Origin: Cyanobium sp. T1B-Tous
GTDB lineage: Bacteria > Cyanobacteriota > Cyanobacteriia > PCC-6307 > Cyanobiaceae
Assembly: GCF_024345475.1 (NCBI RefSeq)
Contig: NZ_JAGQBE010000003.1
Coordinates: 26,715 to 90,714, forward strand
Length of the DNA stretch: 64,000 nt
Direction of reading: 5' to 3'
Below are positions 16,432 to 26,461 of the stretch, piece after piece; position 1 is the first letter of the stretch, and the number at the start of each line of letters is the position of its first letter. Made by a program: the position numbers and the translations under genes. The notes under the pieces are model-generated. The model did no database searches and was not told where the DNA came from. It saw nothing but the letters and a program-made list of their open reading frames with translations.

Positions 16432-17850
16432 TCAGTCAAGCCATTCCGTGTGGAAGCTGCCTGCTTTGTCGACCCGCTCGTAGGTGTGGGATCCGAAGCA
16501 GTCGCGCATGGCCTGCACAAGGTTCTGGGGCAGGCGGCCGCTGCGGTAACTATCGATGTAGTCGAGGGTGCTGCTGAGGCATGGCACGGGAATGCCCGCC
16601 AGCGCCGCCCCGGCCACCACCTGGCGCAGGCCCGGCAGGCGACGGTTGATCTGGTCAGCAAACCAGGGGTCCAGCATCAGATTGGGCAGGGAGGGATTGG
16701 CCCCATAGGCGTTCTGAATGCGCTGCAGCAAGCGGGCCCGAATGATGCAACCCCCCTTCCAGATCTGGCCAATCGAAGAGAAGTTGAGGTTGTAGTTGTG
16801 GAGCTTGGAAGCCTCCTGCAGCAGGGCCATGCCCTGGCCGTAGCTCACGATGCAGGCGGCAATGCAGGCATCGCGCACAGGGCCCATCCCATCTTCTGGG
16901 GTTCCCAGCGAGAAGGTGTGGGGGGCCGGAGCCGGAAGCAGGGCGCCGGCTTTGAGGCGCTCCGGCCTCAGCGAGCTCAGCACCCTGGCGTTCAGGGCGG
17001 CGTAGATCGTCGGCACGGGCACCCCCATCTCCAGGGCGCTCACCACGGTCCACAGACCTGTGCCCTTCTGTCCCGCGGCATCCACAATCGCCTCCACCAG
17101 ATCGCCCCCCGTTTCCGGATCTTTGGTGCGCAGGCACACCTCAGTGATCTCCACCAGGAAGGAGGCCAGTTCTTCGGTGTCATTCCAGCCAGCGAGCACG
17201 TCGGCCATCTGGTCGCCGTTCAGGCCGCCCACCCGCTTCATCAGGTCGTAGGCCTCCGCGAGGATCTGCTCAATGCCGTACTCGATGCCGTTGTGCACGG
17301 TCTTGACGAAGTGGCCAGCGCCCCCAGGCCCGATGTAGGTGACGCAAGGGCCGTCATCCACCTGGGCCGCCATCTTGCGCACCAGCGGTTCAATGGCGTC
17401 GTACGCCGCCTTGGTGCCACCCGGCATCATGCTGGGCCCCTCCAGGGCGCCCTTGGCGCCACCGGACACGCCCATGCCGATGTAGCCGAAGCTCTTGCTC
17501 TCCAACTCGGCGACGCGGCGTTCCGTGTCGGTGTAGAGCGAGTTGCCACCGTCGATGAGCAGGTCCCCCTCTTCGAGGTAGGGAGAGATGGCGGCGATGG
17601 TGTCGTCCACCGGTTGGCCCGCCTTCACCATCATCAGGATGCGCCGAGGCCGCTCGAGTGCCGCCACAAACTCCTGGAGGGTGGCGGCGCCCACGATGTC
17701 TTTACCCGCCCCGCGACCGGCAAGGAACTCCTCGGTTTTGGCGAAGGTGCGGTTGTACACCACCGAGGAGTAACCGTTGCGCTCCGCATTGAGCACCAGG
17801 TTTTCTCCCATCACACCGAGACCGATCAGGCCGAAATGTGCCTTGCCCAT
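16432..17850 (-). CDS. gnd: 6-phosphogluconate dehydrogenase (decarboxylating)
   Basis: The 472-residue enzyme converts 6-phosphogluconate to ribulose-5-phosphate with NADPH formation. The Rossmann motif GLGVMGENL (about residues 8-16), the substrate-binding GVSGGAKGALEGPSMMPGG region and the catalytic Lys in HFVKTVHNGIEYG are present. The length is normal. The ATG 17850 gives the standard MGKAHFGLIGLG start; an extension to 17868 is not conserved. The product feeds Rpe, encoded at 21.9 kb in the same neighbourhood. Confidence 0.97.
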   Translation of the reverse strand: MGKAHFGLIGLGVMGENLVLNAERNGYSSVVYNRTFAKTEEFLAGRGAGKDIVGAATLQEFVAALERPRRILMMVKAGQPVDDTIAAISPYLEEGDLLIDGGNSLYTDTERRVAELESKSFGYIGMGVSGGAKGALEGPSMMPGGTKAAYDAIEPLVRKMAAQVDDGPCVTYIGPGGAGHFVKTVHNGIEYGIEQILAEAYDLMKRVGGLNGDQMADVLAGWNDTEELASFLVEITEVCLRTKDPETGGDLVEAIVDAAGQKGTGLWTVVSALEMGVPVPTIYAALNARVLSSLRPERLKAGALLPAPAPHTFSLGTPEDGMGPVRDACIAACIVSYGQGMALLQEASKLHNYNLNFSSIGQIWKGGCIIRARLLQRIQNAYGANPSLPNLMLDPWFADQINRRLPGLRQVVAGAALAGIPVPCLSSTLDYIDSYRSGRLPQNLVQAMRDCFGSHTYERVDKAGSFHTEWLD

Positions 17851-17911
17851 GGAGAAGTCTGAAACCAATTGGGCTCAGTGTGGCGAGGCTGGAGAGGCGT
17901 CCCCAGCATCC

Positions 17912-17927
17912 GTCACAACTTCGTGAC
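17912..17927. other. Inverted repeat in the gnd-glgC intergenic region
   Basis: GTCAC and GTGAC flank a 6-nt spacer, making a palindrome of 16 bp about 62 bp upstream of the gnd ATG. It could be a short RNA hairpin or a regulator site. It is not an NtcA site (no GTA-N8-TAC) and has no T-run, so it is not a terminator. The 117-bp gap otherwise contains nothing I recognise. Confidence 0.3.
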
Positions 17928-17967
17928 AACGGTGTCAGCAACTCCTGGCTTAAGGGCCAACGCTGGC

Positions 17968-19263
17968 TCAGATCACGGTGCCGTCGGCAATCGAGCCGTT
18001 TTTCACCACCACCACAATGCCGTTGCGAATGTAGAAATTCAATTCAGGCCGATCCGCCTCTTCAACGTGATCCTTGTTGACAATGGTGACGTTGTTGCCG
18101 ATTCGCACGTTCTTGTCGAGGATCGCCCGCTTGACCGTGGTTCCTTTGCCAACACCGAGGGGAATGCCACCGCGCTCCCGCAGCACCAGACGCTCTTCAG
18201 ACGATTCGTAGTAGTCGGCGCCCATCACCAGGGTGTCCTGGAGGACAACCTCATCCTCAACCCTGGTCCGCACCCCGAGCACGCAATGGTGGATGCTGCA
18301 GGCCTTGAGCAGGGAACCCTCGCCGATGATCGACGCTGTGACTTGGGAGTCCTGCAACTTGCTCGGTGGCAGGTAGCGGGGACGGGTGTAGATCGGAAAC
18401 TTTTCGTCGTAGAAGGAGAAGGCCGGATTGGGTTGATCGGTGAGGGCCAGATTGGCCTCATAGAAGGCGCCGATGGTTCCGATGTCTTCCCAGTAGTCGT
18501 CGAAGAGAAAGCTTTGGAGCCGATCGCCACGGGCCAGCGAGGAGGGAATGATCTCCTTGCCGAAATCGGTGGAGGTGGGGTTGGAATTGAGCAGATCGAA
18601 CAGCGTCTCACGGCTGAACACATAAATGCCCATGGATGCCAAGTAGGGCCGCTTGGCCGCTTCCTCGGCCGAGAGTCCCAGTGCCTGGGTGTCCACGCGC
18701 ATCGCGGCCAAGGAATCGCCCTTGGGCTTCTCTCGGAATTCCTGAATGCGTCCATCCGCACTGGTGCGCATCAACCCGAATCCTTCCGCTTGGGCGGGGT
18801 CAACGGGTAGGGCTCCAACCGTCAGTTGGGCTCCGGTATCAATGTGGTGCTGCACAAAACGGCTGTAATCCATGCGGTACAGCTGGTCTCCGGAGAGGAT
18901 CAGGTAGTGATCCACGTCCCATTCCTGGAAGAGCCATTGATATTTCCGCACCGCATCGGCTGTCCCTTCAAACCAGCTGGGGCTTTCCGGGGTCTGTTGC
19001 GCGGCCAACACCTCCACAAAGCCTTGGCCAAAGCCTGCGGAGAGGTTGTAGCTCATCGTCAGGTGACGGTTGAGCGATGCACTGTTGAATTGGGTCAACA
19101 CGTAGATCTTATTGATCTCTGAGTTGATGCAATTGCTGACCGGAATATCAATCAAGCGGTACTTGCCGGCCAGCGGTACGGCTGGCTTGGCGCGCATCTT
19201 GGTGAGCGGATAGAGGCGCGTACCAGCACCGCCTCCCAAAATGATCGCCAGTACGCGTTTCAT
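17968..19263 (-). CDS. glgC: Glucose-1-phosphate adenylyltransferase (ADP-glucose pyrophosphorylase)
   Basis: The 431-residue enzyme makes ADP-glucose for glycogen synthesis. The N-terminal nucleotide-binding motif [20 protein letters not shown], the [11 protein letters not shown] substrate site and a C-terminal left-handed beta-helix are visible. The length and sequence match the cyanobacterial/plant type activated by 3-phosphoglycerate and inhibited by phosphate. It sits between hemA and gnd in a minus-strand run of carbon-storage and catabolic genes. Confidence 0.97.
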   Translation of the reverse strand: MKRVLAIILGGGAGTRLYPLTKMRAKPAVPLAGKYRLIDIPVSNCINSEINKIYVLTQFNSASLNRHLTMSYNLSAGFGQGFVEVLAAQQTPESPSWFEGTADAVRKYQWLFQEWDVDHYLILSGDQLYRMDYSRFVQHHIDTGAQLTVGALPVDPAQAEGFGLMRTSADGRIQEFREKPKGDSLAAMRVDTQALGLSAEEAAKRPYLASMGIYVFSRETLFDLLNSNPTSTDFGKEIIPSSLARGDRLQSFLFDDYWEDIGTIGAFYEANLALTDQPNPAFSFYDEKFPIYTRPRYLPPSKLQDSQVTASIIGEGSLLKACSIHHCVLGVRTRVEDEVVLQDTLVMGADYYESSEERLVLRERGGIPLGVGKGTTVKRAILDKNVRIGNNVTIVNKDHVEEADRPELNFYIRNGIVVVVKNGSIADGTVI

Positions 19264-19381
19264 AAACCCTGCTGCCGGCGGTTCTCGGGGCTGACCGTAC
19301 TGGAGCGGCCCGCACCAGCGCGACCCTTTTGTTCAGCGGCGGCACGAACTGTTGCAGAGCCAGCCGGCCTGGAGCGGGTCA

Positions 19382-20692
19382 TCAGCCCTCACCGGCCTGG
19401 TCTTGGAGCTCGAAGAGGTCCTGCAGCACCCGCATGGCGCTTTGGCGTTGCTGGCGCGGCTGGGGAGCCCGCAGGTTGGTGACCGGCGTGTGGAGAATCT
19501 TGTTGATGATCCCCTTGCTCAGGGCTTCCACCACCTTGCGCTCGCGCGCTGAAAGATCAGGCCCCATGCGGCTGAGGGCCTTCTGCAGCTCCTGTTCTCG
19601 GATGTCCTCCAACTGGCGGCGCAGACGGTTGACGACCGGTACGGCCTCCAGTCCATCCCACCACTCCAGGAACAACCTGGACTCCTCCTCGAGCAGACCC
19701 TCGGCTTCGGCAGCCATTTCGCGCCGGGCTTCCTGGTTGCGATTGACGACTTCCTGCAGGTCATCGACATCGAAGGACTGGATACCCGCCAGAGCGGCCG
19801 TGTCGCCGGCAATGTTTCTGGGCACACCGATGTCCATCAGCATGAGACTGGAGCGCCGGTTGAGGGCACCGAGGCGCTCGGCCGTAATGATCGGGCTGTC
19901 AGCGGCGGTGCTGGTGAACACCAGCGAGCACGTGCTCAGACAGTGGTCCAGGTCGTCGAGGGGGCGACACTGGACGGGCAGGGCGGGAAAGTCGGCGGCC
20001 AGCAGCTCGGCCTTGCTCACCGTGCGGTTGAGCAGCACCACACCCCGGCAGCCTTTGGCCTGCAAGTGCTGGAGCAGCAGGCGCGCCATGCGGCCGGCAC
20101 CCACCACTGCCACCTGCTCTTGGTCCAGGGGGACCAGCTCATCCACGCCACGGGCCTGGCCCACTTTGAGCTGGGCGAGCTCCACGGCCGCGGAGCTGAT
20201 CGACACCGCACCGGTGCCGAGATTGGTTTCGGTGCGGACCCGCTTGCCCGTGCTCACCGCCTGGGTCAACAGACGGTTCAGGATCGGGCCGACGGAGCGA
20301 TGCTCCTGGCCCAGGCGCACCATTTTCTTGACCTGGGAGAGGATCTGACCCTCCCCCAACACCAACGAATCGAGGCCGGCAGCCACCCTCAGCAGGTGGC
20401 TGATGGCGTCTTCGTGGTGGAAGGTGAACAGATGGGGGGTGAGCTCCTCGACCGCCAGTCCGGAGTGCTGGCTCAGAAAGGAACCAACGGCAGAAATTCC
20501 CTGCTCCGGATTGCGGAGCAGGGTGTAGATCTCCAGCCGGTTGCAGGTGCTGAGGATGGACGCCTCCAGCACCTGGTCATCGGAGCGGAGCTGTTGAAGC
20601 GAAGCCTCCATGGTTTGCTCCGGGATGCTGAGGCGTTCCCGGATCTCCACTGGAGCCGTGCGATGACTGAGGCCGACGACGGCAATGTGCAT
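19382..20692 (-). CDS. hemA: Glutamyl-tRNA reductase
   Basis: The 436-residue NADPH-dependent enzyme forms glutamate-1-semialdehyde, the first committed step of tetrapyrrole synthesis for chlorophyll, heme, bilins and cobamides. The catalytic Cys50 lies in ILSTCNRLEIY, the N-terminal VVGLSHRTAPVEIRE is conserved, and the NADPH domain has VVGAGRMARLLLQHL. The C-terminal dimerisation helix is complete. It lies 34 bp downstream of glpX, suggesting cotranscription of tetrapyrrole entry with Calvin-cycle capacity. Confidence 0.97.
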   Translation of the reverse strand: MHIAVVGLSHRTAPVEIRERLSIPEQTMEASLQQLRSDDQVLEASILSTCNRLEIYTLLRNPEQGISAVGSFLSQHSGLAVEELTPHLFTFHHEDAISHLLRVAAGLDSLVLGEGQILSQVKKMVRLGQEHRSVGPILNRLLTQAVSTGKRVRTETNLGTGAVSISSAAVELAQLKVGQARGVDELVPLDQEQVAVVGAGRMARLLLQHLQAKGCRGVVLLNRTVSKAELLAADFPALPVQCRPLDDLDHCLSTCSLVFTSTAADSPIITAERLGALNRRSSLMLMDIGVPRNIAGDTAALAGIQSFDVDDLQEVVNRNQEARREMAAEAEGLLEEESRLFLEWWDGLEAVPVVNRLRRQLEDIREQELQKALSRMGPDLSARERKVVEALSKGIINKILHTPVTNLRAPQPRQQRQSAMRVLQDLFELQDQAGEG

Positions 20693-20726
20693 GGAGGCTG
20701 GCTCGTGGGCGCGTGCTGCGAGGTGG

Positions 20727-21731
<1,005 letters not shown>

Positions 21732-21844
21732 GGTGATCCGGCAGGGGAATGGGCTTCAGGGAACGGCGTTGGCCCGGCGGGACACGGGGTCTGAGTCCTG
21801 CTGCTGCTAGGCCTTTCGGGCTTGAAGCGGCCGCAACTGTATCA

Positions 21845-21874
21845 GTGACTTCGTCCCAGGCGCCTCCTTACAAT
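21845..21874 (+). promoter_or_regulatory. Candidate sigma-70-type promoter of rpe
   Basis: A good -10 box TACAAT lies at 21869-21874, 25 bp before the rpe ATG. A weak -35-like GTGACT or TGACTT lies about 17-18 bp further upstream. The 167-bp divergent region also serves glpX on the other strand, for which I see no clear boxes. Confidence 0.4.
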
Positions 21875-21898
21875 CACGAACCCTGCGACGAGCCCAGC

Positions 21899-22582
21899 AT
21901 GAGCACCAAGTCCCTGGTCATCTCCCCGTCGATCCTTTCCGCCGACTTCTCCCGCCTGGGCGAGGACGTGCGTGCCGTCGACCAGGCTGGTGCCGACTGG
22001 ATTCACGTCGATGTGATGGACGGGCGCTTCGTTCCCAACATCACGATCGGACCCCTGATCGTTCAGGCGCTCCGCCCTGTCACCACCAAAACGCTCGACG
22101 TCCACCTGATGATCGTGGAGCCCGAGAAGTATGTGGCTGACTTTGCCAAGGCGGGCGCAGACATCATTTCGGTGCAGGTCGAGGCCTGCCCGCACCTGCA
22201 TCGCAACCTGGCCCAGATCAAGGATCTCGGCAAAATGGCCGGAGCCGTGTTGAACCCCAGCACCCCGCTGGACACCCTCGAGTACTGCCTCGAGCTCTGT
22301 GATCTGGTTTTGATCATGAGCGTCAACCCTGGTTTCGGGGGCCAGAGCTTCATTGACAACCAGGTTCAGAAGATCCGCGACCTGCGCCGCATGTGCGATG
22401 AGCGTGGTCTCGATCCCTGGATCGAGGTGGATGGAGGCATCAAGGCCGACAACGCCTGGAAGGTGCTCGAGGCAGGTGCCAACGCGATTGTGAGTGGATC
22501 GGGCATCTTCAACCAACCCGATTACGCCGCCGCCATTACCGGGATTCGCAACAGCAAGCGACCCGTCGCCGTGGCGGCCTGA
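21899..22582 (+). CDS. rpe: Ribulose-phosphate 3-epimerase
   Basis: The 227-residue TIM-barrel enzyme interconverts ribulose-5-phosphate and xylulose-5-phosphate in the Calvin and pentose phosphate pathways. The motifs [32 protein letters not shown] (catalytic Asp and metal ligands), VNPGFGGQ and [10 protein letters not shown] are all present. ATG 21899 gives the conserved start; the long upstream open frame is not conserved. A terminator follows 35 bp after the stop. Confidence 0.97.
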   Translation: MSTKSLVISPSILSADFSRLGEDVRAVDQAGADWIHVDVMDGRFVPNITIGPLIVQALRPVTTKTLDVHLMIVEPEKYVADFAKAGADIISVQVEACPHLHRNLAQIKDLGKMAGAVLNPSTPLDTLEYCLELCDLVLIMSVNPGFGGQSFIDNQVQKIRDLRRMCDERGLDPWIEVDGGIKADNAWKVLEAGANAIVSGSGIFNQPDYAAAITGIRNSKRPVAVAA

Positions 22583-22616
22583 TCCCCCCAAGGGCCGTTC
22601 GGTTTGGATCGCCGCT

Positions 22617-22645
22617 GAGCCCCCCTCCCTCGAGGGGGGCTTTTC
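22617..22645 (+). terminator. Intrinsic terminator of rpe
   Basis: GCCCCCC pairs with GGGGGGC around an 8-nt loop and is followed by TTTT. It lies between the convergent rpe and ccsA stops, only 10 bp from the ccsA stop, and may also slow minus-strand transcripts through the hairpin. Confidence 0.85.
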
Positions 22646-22654
22646 AATGGCAGT

Positions 22655-23605
22655 TCAGCTCTCGAAAAACCAGCCGTAGCTGTGCAGGCCAATACCCAAC
22701 AGATTGACGCCGATATAGCAAACAACGATCACCACCAGGCCCGCAGCTGCCACCAGGGCAGGTTTGCGGCCCTGCCAGCCGCGAATCAAACGGGTGTGCA
22801 GGTAGGCCGCATAGACGAGCCAGCAGATCAGGGCCCAGGTTTCCTTGGGATCCCAGCTCCACCAGCTTCCCCAGGCCTCATTGGCCCATACGGCTCCACT
22901 CACCAATCCCACGGACAGCAGCAGAAACCCCACGGTGATCGTGCGGTAGCTGAGCGAGTCGAGTTGTTCCACCACCGGGATGGCCACACTGCTGAGCTGC
23001 ATGGCCGGGGCGCCCGTGCCATCAGGCCCCTCTCCCACGACGGCCAAGCGGGCCTGGCGGTAGCCCCCACTGCCGATCGAGCTGCTGCGCAGCTCCAGGG
23101 CGTTGCGGCGGTCCGTGAACAGCACGGCCAGCGACAGCAACGAGCCCACCAGAAGGGCCGCATAGCTCACCATGATCACGCTCACATGCATGACCAACCA
23201 GCTCGAACGCAGAGCTGGAACCAGGGGAGAGGCTTCCTGGAGACGGTCGGGGAGGGCGAAGCTCGCAAAGGCCACACAGCCCAGGGCCATCGGGGTGGCG
23301 GCGGCTGGAACGAGCGGGGAGGGCCAGCTGCGCTCAACCAGGAGCTGGGTGAGGGTGCAGGCCCAGGCCAGGAAGCAGAGGGACTCGTAGAGATTGCTGA
23401 TCGGGAAGTGGCCCGAATCCCACCAGCGCAACACCAGTTGGGCCGTCAGGCAGAGATTGGCGACGGCCACCAGCAGCCGCACCGCCGCGCTGGTGCGCCC
23501 CCCACTGAGGGACCAAAAGGCCAGCGGCAGCACCAACAACAGCAGGGCAAACGCCGCCAGGCCAAGGCCGAGCACCGGATCAGTCAACAGGGCAGGCACA
23601 GGCAT
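22655..23605 (-). CDS. ccsA: Cytochrome c biogenesis protein CcsA
   Basis: The 316-residue multi-pass thylakoid protein has about eight transmembrane helices and the tryptophan-rich heme-handling WWD motif ([18 protein letters not shown], about residues 228-245). Conserved His residues in the flanking helices are expected heme ligands. Together with Ccs1 it forms the system II machinery that delivers heme to apocytochrome f and c6/c550. Ccs1 is not in the window. It is the last gene of the minus-strand lptF-containing run. Confidence 0.95.
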   Translation of the reverse strand: MPVPALLTDPVLGLGLAAFALLLLVLPLAFWSLSGGRTSAAVRLLVAVANLCLTAQLVLRWWDSGHFPISNLYESLCFLAWACTLTQLLVERSWPSPLVPAAATPMALGCVAFASFALPDRLQEASPLVPALRSSWLVMHVSVIMVSYAALLVGSLLSLAVLFTDRRNALELRSSSIGSGGYRQARLAVVGEGPDGTGAPAMQLSSVAIPVVEQLDSLSYRTITVGFLLLSVGLVSGAVWANEAWGSWWSWDPKETWALICWLVYAAYLHTRLIRGWQGRKPALVAAAGLVVIVVCYIGVNLLGIGLHSYGWFFES

Positions 23606-23644
23606 GGCATGAGGTTGGGGCAGTCTGGCGAATCGCCGGCGCCT

Positions 23645-24823
23645 TCAGCGGCTGGCCTGTCGTAACAGAAACAGGCCGCCACCAAGTCCGATCACCACGG
23701 GTAACCAAGCGGAAAAATAGGGGCTGAGCACCCCTTTCACGCCAAGGGAGCTGAACACGAACGCCACTAGGTAGTAGCCGAAGATCAGCAGCACACTGAG
23801 TCCAAATCCCTGGCTGCGACTGCGTCGGGAATGGGGTCTAACGCCGAGGCTGCTACCGATCAGACCGAACACCAGGCAGACCGCGGGGAAGGCGAATTTT
23901 TCCTGAATCCGCACCCGCAATTTCCTCGCCCCCTGAAGATCACTGGCTTCCCGCAGCAACCGTTCGGCCGTACGCGCCTGACCAATCGTCATCGAGTTGG
24001 AATCCTTCGGCAATTTCGCCACCTGCAGCGGCTGGCTGCCTAGGGGGTAGAGGTAGCGGTCGAAATCCGCTGAGGTGGTAGCGCTATCGGTGCCCTCCGT
24101 GACCCCGAAGACGTGGCCATCCAAGAATTCCCACTGGGCATCGGGCTCACTCCAGCGGGCCCGATCGGCACTGAGCAACACCCGTTGATCACTGCGCGAG
24201 AGGTCGAGCAGGGTGACCCGTTCCATCACGCCCTTGTTGAAGCGCTGGGCATAGAAAAAATGGGTCAGTCCGCGCTCCGTGCTGCCATCAGGCGCCGAGA
24301 TCTCCCCATACTTCGAGAACATCACATTGTCCTTCTGCTCACCCGCCACGGCCCGTCCGATGGCCCGGTTGAGGGTGTTTTTGGCCTCCAGCAGGGTGCG
24401 CGGCACGATCGCCTCGTTGAAGGTGAAGGTGAGCAGGGTCATCACCAGGGCCACGGCCACGGCGGGCATCACCATGCGCCAGGTGGCCACCCCCACGCTG
24501 CGCAGGGCCGTGAGTTCACTGTTGCCAGAAAGCTTGGAATAGGTGAGCAGGGTGGCCATCAAGGTGGCCATCGGGAACGACAACACCAGAAACGACGGCA
24601 TTTCCAGCACCAGCACCCGAACCGCCACATCCAGAGGAAGGCCCGACTCGGCCACCCGCCGGACCAGCTCAAACACCGCTCCAACCGAGAGTGAAACGGC
24701 CGTGAAGGCGGCGATCCCGAAAATCAGCGGACCAATCAGCTCCCCCAGTAGCCAGCGATCCATGAGGGGGAGTTGCCTCCAGGGCCGCAGCACGGATTGG
24801 CGGCAGCGGTGCAGCATGGTCAT
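23645..24823 (-). CDS. lptF: LptF/LptG family LPS export permease
   Basis: The 392-residue YjgP/YjgQ-family protein has three N-terminal transmembrane helices, a periplasmic beta-jellyroll region (about residues 125-290) and three C-terminal helices. The coupling-helix region ELTALRSVGVATWR and the ending SLGVKGVLSPYFSAWLPVVIGLG are typical. Cyanobacteria usually encode a single such permease, which may homodimerise with LptB; which of F or G it equals is uncertain. The start overlaps the lptB stop (ATGA). Confidence 0.9.
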   Translation of the reverse strand: MTMLHRCRQSVLRPWRQLPLMDRWLLGELIGPLIFGIAAFTAVSLSVGAVFELVRRVAESGLPLDVAVRVLVLEMPSFLVLSFPMATLMATLLTYSKLSGNSELTALRSVGVATWRMVMPAVAVALVMTLLTFTFNEAIVPRTLLEAKNTLNRAIGRAVAGEQKDNVMFSKYGEISAPDGSTERGLTHFFYAQRFNKGVMERVTLLDLSRSDQRVLLSADRARWSEPDAQWEFLDGHVFGVTEGTDSATTSADFDRYLYPLGSQPLQVAKLPKDSNSMTIGQARTAERLLREASDLQGARKLRVRIQEKFAFPAVCLVFGLIGSSLGVRPHSRRSRSQGFGLSVLLIFGYYLVAFVFSSLGVKGVLSPYFSAWLPVVIGLGGGLFLLRQASR

Positions 24824-25548
24824 AGCCGGAAGGCCTCACCGAGGTAGTGCCGGCGGACCAGGGGATCGGATCCCACCTCTTCGGAGCTGCCGGCGGCCAG
24901 AATCGAGCCCTCCGAGAGGATGTAGGCCCGATCGGTGATGGCCAGGGTTTCGCGCACGTTGTGGTCGGTGATGAGCAGCCCCATGCCCCGGCTTCTGAGT
25001 TGGTCGATCAGCTCCTGCAAATCGGCCACCGCGATCGGGTCCACCCCCGCGAAGGGTTCATCGAGCAGCAGGTAGCGGGGCCCCTCCAGGCCGACGGCGA
25101 GGGCCCTGGCGACTTCACAGCGACGACGTTCGCCGCCGGAGAGCTGGTATCCCTTGCGGTGCTGAAAGGCCGTGAGGTGGAAATCCGTGATCAAGCCCTC
25201 CAGCCGTTCCCGACGTTGATCCAGTGGTGTGGCACTTTCCTGAAGGGCCAGGCTGAGGTTGTCGCGCACGCTCAACTGCCGAAACACACTCGGCTCTTGC
25301 GGCAGATAGCCGATGCCCAGCCGTGCCCTCTGGGGCATGGGCAGCTGCTCGATCCCTTGGCCGTCCATCAACACCTGCCCCGAGTCAGGACGCATCAGGC
25401 CTGTCACCAGGCCGAAGGTTGTGGTTTTGCCGGCTCCGTTCGGGCCCAGCAGACCCACCACTTCTCCGGGCTCGAGCTGCAGGGAGACATGGTTCACCAG
25501 GAGCCGGCCGCCAATCGCCAGCACGACATCAACCAACTCCAAGCTCAT
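24820..25548 (-). CDS. lptB: LPS export ABC transporter ATP-binding protein
   Basis: The 242-residue ATPase has Walker A GPNGAGKTT, signature LSGGERRRCEVARAL, Walker B YLLLDEPFAGVDP and the switch His in LLITDHNV, in the standard LptB order. It powers lipopolysaccharide extraction from the inner membrane with the LptF/G permease. It is coupled at both ends: its start overlaps the lptA stop and its stop overlaps the lptF start. Confidence 0.94.
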   Translation of the reverse strand: MSLELVDVVLAIGGRLLVNHVSLQLEPGEVVGLLGPNGAGKTTTFGLVTGLMRPDSGQVLMDGQGIEQLPMPQRARLGIGYLPQEPSVFRQLSVRDNLSLALQESATPLDQRRERLEGLITDFHLTAFQHRKGYQLSGGERRRCEVARALAVGLEGPRYLLLDEPFAGVDPIAVADLQELIDQLRSRGMGLLITDHNVRETLAITDRAYILSEGSILAAGSSEEVGSDPLVRRHYLGEAFRL

Positions 25549-25994
25549 GGCTTCAGAACCATGGGCGCGTTGAGCCGGTAATGCGTGACAACCTGTTCTC
25601 CTTGGGCTGGTTCAGCCACGATGCGCTCGCGTTCCACGAGATACACGAGCCGTTCGGCGCGGATGCTGTGTCCGCCCTCCTGGAGAACATCCACATCGCC
25701 ACTGAGCACAACCCGGCCTTCGCGGCTGAAATACTGGGCCTGGCGCGAGGTGGCGACCACCCGCTGGTCGGGATAGACGATGCGGACATTTCCGGTTGCG
25801 GTGACCACACCGGTGCTGTTGTCGGCTTTCTGCAGGTCGGACTCAATCGTCACCAAGCCGTTGGTGGGGGTCACCACCATCGGGCTGGCAGCCGGGGACA
25901 TGGGGGCGACCGGTTGGGCCGTTGCCACGGCGGCACTGAAGGAGGCAGCAATGGCAAGAGGGGCAGCCAGCCGCCTGGACCAGAAACCCAGCAT
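25545..25994 (-). CDS. lptA: LptA/OstA-like LPS transport protein
   Basis: The 149-residue periplasmic protein has a signal peptide (about residues 9-26, ending SAAVATAQP) and an OstA/LptA beta-jellyroll domain with ADNSTGVVTATGNVRIVYPD and REGRVVLSGDVDVLQEGG. It would form the bridge carrying LPS from LptC to LptD. The start ATG 25994 shares one base with the DUF309 stop (TGATG), and its stop overlaps lptB, giving a DUF309-lptA-lptB-lptF-ccsA order. Confidence 0.9.
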   Translation of the reverse strand: MLGFWSRRLAAPLAIAASFSAAVATAQPVAPMSPAASPMVVTPTNGLVTIESDLQKADNSTGVVTATGNVRIVYPDQRVVATSRQAQYFSREGRVVLSGDVDVLQEGGHSIRAERLVYLVERERIVAEPAQGEQVVTHYRLNAPMVLKP

Positions 25995-26458
25995 CAGATC
26001 GACCAAGGGCTCGGGCCTGCACCGCTCTTCGAGCAATCTACAGACGGCTGTTGCGCCGGCGTTGCAACCAGTCTCGGGCTCTGACAGCCGTCTAGTGATC
26101 CATGCTCTTGCAGGGCACGCAGGCGCACGGTGGTCGTCTGACGGAGTGAGTCCAGGTCGAGCCCGAGGGCGATGTCCTCGGCACGCCCCAACCGGCCCAA
26201 CCCCTCGCCCATCAAGATGGTGGCCCCGCGCCGATTGCCCCGTTCGTGGTGCAGCTCGGCGACCGCGATCTGCAGGATGCCCTGCAACACAGGCCGCATG
26301 GCGCCAGCGGTCTCGTGCCAAAGGGCCTCAAAACCATCGTGGCAGCCATACCAATCCCCCGCATTGAAGAGGGCAATGGCTTCAGCCAACCGCGGATCGG
26401 CCAGCAACCCCTGTTCCTCAGGGTCCAGGGGGTGGGGCTGTGACTGGAGCAGGGTCAC
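25994..26458 (-). CDS. DUF309 family protein
   Basis: The 154-residue protein contains the DUF309 helical core: AIALFNAGDWYGCHDGFEALWHE (about residues 28-50), then QGILQIAVAELHHERGNRRGA. The conserved His and Glu positions suggest a metal or ligand pocket, but the activity is not known. The start is GTG at 26458, immediately after the typA stop, and the stop overlaps the lptA start. The C-terminal 50 residues are low-complexity and poorly conserved in appearance. Confidence 0.85.
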   Translation of the reverse strand: MTLLQSQPHPLDPEEQGLLADPRLAEAIALFNAGDWYGCHDGFEALWHETAGAMRPVLQGILQIAVAELHHERGNRRGATILMGEGLGRLGRAEDIALGLDLDSLRQTTTVRLRALQEHGSLDGCQSPRLVATPAQQPSVDCSKSGAGPSPWSI

Positions 26459-26461
26459 CCG

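Noticed and set aside
16312..17862. 516-codon open frame on the plus strand opposite gnd
   Set aside because: gnd is intact on the other strand with all motifs; this is a shadow frame.
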